A stretch of DNA of 64,000 nucleotides from Minwuia thermotolerans (GTDB lineage Bacteria > Pseudomonadota > Alphaproteobacteria > Minwuiales > Minwuiaceae), in contig BQJF01000014.1 of NCBI GenBank assembly GCA_021604565.1, forward strand, positions 1 through 64,000. The letters are read 5' to 3'. The notes under the pieces were generated by a model, which made no database searches, was not told the origin of the DNA, and was given only the letters and a program-made list of their open reading frames with translations. This document shows positions 62,930 to 64,000 of this stretch, one piece after another (the first letter of the stretch is position 1; each line of letters starts with the position of its first letter). Position numbers and translations under genes: made by a program.

Positions 62930-64000
62930 ATGGATCTGGCGTTCTCGCCCGACGAACAGGCATTTCGCGCTGAAGTTCGCGCCTTTCTGGACGCGGAACT
63001 GCCTGATGATCTGCGCCACAAGGTCCGGCAACGCCGGGAACTGGAGCGCGAGGATTACCTGCGCTGGCAACGGATACTGCACGCAAGGGGCTGGATCGCC
63101 GGTTCATGGCCGAAGGAACATGGCGGCTGCGACTGGACCCCGGCGCAGCGTCACATCTTCGACGAGGAATGCCATGCCGCCGATGCGCCGCCGCTGCTGC
63201 CGTTCGGGCTGCAGATGGTTGGCCCGGTGATCTATACCTTCGGTCGTCCGGACCAGAAGGAGTTCTTCCTGCCGCGCCTGCTGTCCGGCGAACACTGGTG
63301 GTGCCAGGGCTATTCGGAGCCGGGATCGGGCTCTGACCTTGCCAGCCTGCAGACGGCGGCGGTGCGCGACGGCGACGACTACGTCATCAACGGCCAGAAG
63401 ATCTGGACCTCGCTGGCCCACCACGCCGACTGGATCTTCTGCCTGGTTCGCACGCGGAAGGACGGTAAGCATCAGGAAGGCATCAGCTTCCTTCTGATCG
63501 ACATGAAGACACCGGGCATCACGGTGCGCCCGCTGATCCTGATGGATCAGGGCCATCACGTGAACGAGGTCTTCTTCGAGAACGTGCGCGTCCCCGTCGC
63601 CAACCGCATCGGGGAGGAGAACAAGGGCTGGACCTACGCCAAGTTCCTGCTCGGCAATGAACGCGCAGGGATCGCGGAAGTGGCCTGGAACAAGAAGCTG
63701 CTGCAGCGGCTGAAGGAAATGGCCGCGGACACGCCTGCAAGCGGCGAGAAGCTGCTGGATGATGCGGTGTTTTCCCGCAAGGTGGCCGAGACCGAAATCA
63801 AGCTGACGGCGCTGGAGTATTGCAATCTGCGTATCCTCGCCGCTATGCAGGAGGGATCGCCCCCTGGCGGGGAGGCCAGTATGCTGAAGCTGCTGGGTTC
63901 GGAGGTGACGCAGGCCATTACCGAGTTGACGGTGGAGGCTCTGGGTTACTATGCCGCGCCCTATGAATTGGCAGACAGGACTCCGGGCAGCAACTGGTCC
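62930..64000 (+). CDS. Acyl-CoA dehydrogenase, 3' end cut by the window
   Basis: The reading frame from ATG 62930 (MDLAFSPDEQAFRAEVRAFL) is open to the window end, giving at least 357 residues. It has YSEPGSGSDLASLQTAAVRDGD, INGQKIWTSLAHHADWIFCL and FENVRVPVANRIGEENKGWTYAKFLLGNERAGIA, all typical of acyl-CoA dehydrogenases of the FadE/IBD-like group. It would use FAD and donate electrons to ETF. It lies 94 bases after the racemase-like gene. The missing C-terminus prevents a closer call. Confidence 0.9.
   Translation, partial: MDLAFSPDEQAFRAEVRAFLDAELPDDLRHKVRQRRELEREDYLRWQRILHARGWIAGSWPKEHGGCDWTPAQRHIFDEECHAADAPPLLPFGLQMVGPVIYTFGRPDQKEFFLPRLLSGEHWWCQGYSEPGSGSDLASLQTAAVRDGDDYVINGQKIWTSLAHHADWIFCLVRTRKDGKHQEGISFLLIDMKTPGITVRPLILMDQGHHVNEVFFENVRVPVANRIGEENKGWTYAKFLLGNERAGIAEVAWNKKLLQRLKEMAADTPASGEKLLDDAVFSRKVAETEIKLTALEYCNLRILAAMQEGSPPGGEASMLKLLGSEVTQAITELTVEALGYYAAPYELADRTPGSNWS

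Overview
The window is a GC-rich chromosomal stretch (roughly two thirds G+C by eye) from an alphaproteobacterium, most likely a free-living, probably marine, Rhodospirillales-like organism. The evidence is the gene content: a fused ArsR-methyltransferase regulator in front of metF and metH, a DUF2794 protein, a DUF1289 protein, an AatA-type aspartate aminotransferase, one bifunctional RelA/SpoT beside rpoZ, and many acyl-CoA dehydrogenases, crotonases and acyl-CoA ligases. The genus cannot be named from this alone. There is no rRNA, CRISPR array, insertion sequence or prophage, and no gene-free stretch longer than 300 bases.

Layout. 1-6.4 kb: tRNA-Ser(GCU), a lone receiver protein, a minus-strand fatty-acid catabolic cluster (crotonase and two acyl-CoA dehydrogenases), then a coupled plus-strand operon of a ThDP enzyme, a DUF1289 protein and a hotdog thioesterase. 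6.4-15 kb: a tandem repeat with hairpins, aspartate aminotransferase, an LLM flavin enzyme, a second hairpin cluster, and the methionine-cycle operon (regulator, metF, metH). 15-22 kb: orphan mlaC, a sirtuin overlapping a GNAT acetyltransferase, relA/spoT, rpoZ, folK, a NYN nuclease and a family-5 uracil-DNA glycosylase. 22-32 kb: a 2OG oxygenase/EamA pair, betaine aldehyde dehydrogenase opposite a BCCT transporter (osmoprotection or betaine use), an acetyl-CoA-synthetase-like ligase and a DctPQM TRAP transporter. 32-46 kb: a membrane pseudokinase with a small membrane partner, a diiron ferritin-like protein, a dienoyl-CoA isomerase with a two-gene ABC exporter, an ArfA-like ribosome rescue factor, DUF2794, an acyl-CoA ligase, an AidB-type dehydrogenase, an M20 amidohydrolase, an MDR reductase and an SDR.

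46-62 kb is the most unusual part. An orphan SoxA shares bases of its start codon with a divergent VOC gene. Next come a membrane sensor with a degenerate HD-GYP domain and, coupled to it, a heparinase II/III-like lyase. Converging on these is a four-gene operon (58642 down to 51866) encoding four exported proteins with stop/start overlaps at each junction: a 1096-residue helical plus beta-rich protein, two small secreted proteins and an outer-membrane beta-barrel with a C-terminal domain. I recognise none of the four; this is the best candidate for an undescribed system, perhaps an envelope or extracellular-matrix assembly. Upstream lie a sulfatase-superfamily hydrolase and a methyltransferase.

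The end (61.2-64 kb) holds an EamA transporter, an Asp/Glu racemase-superfamily protein and a third acyl-CoA dehydrogenase cut by the window edge.
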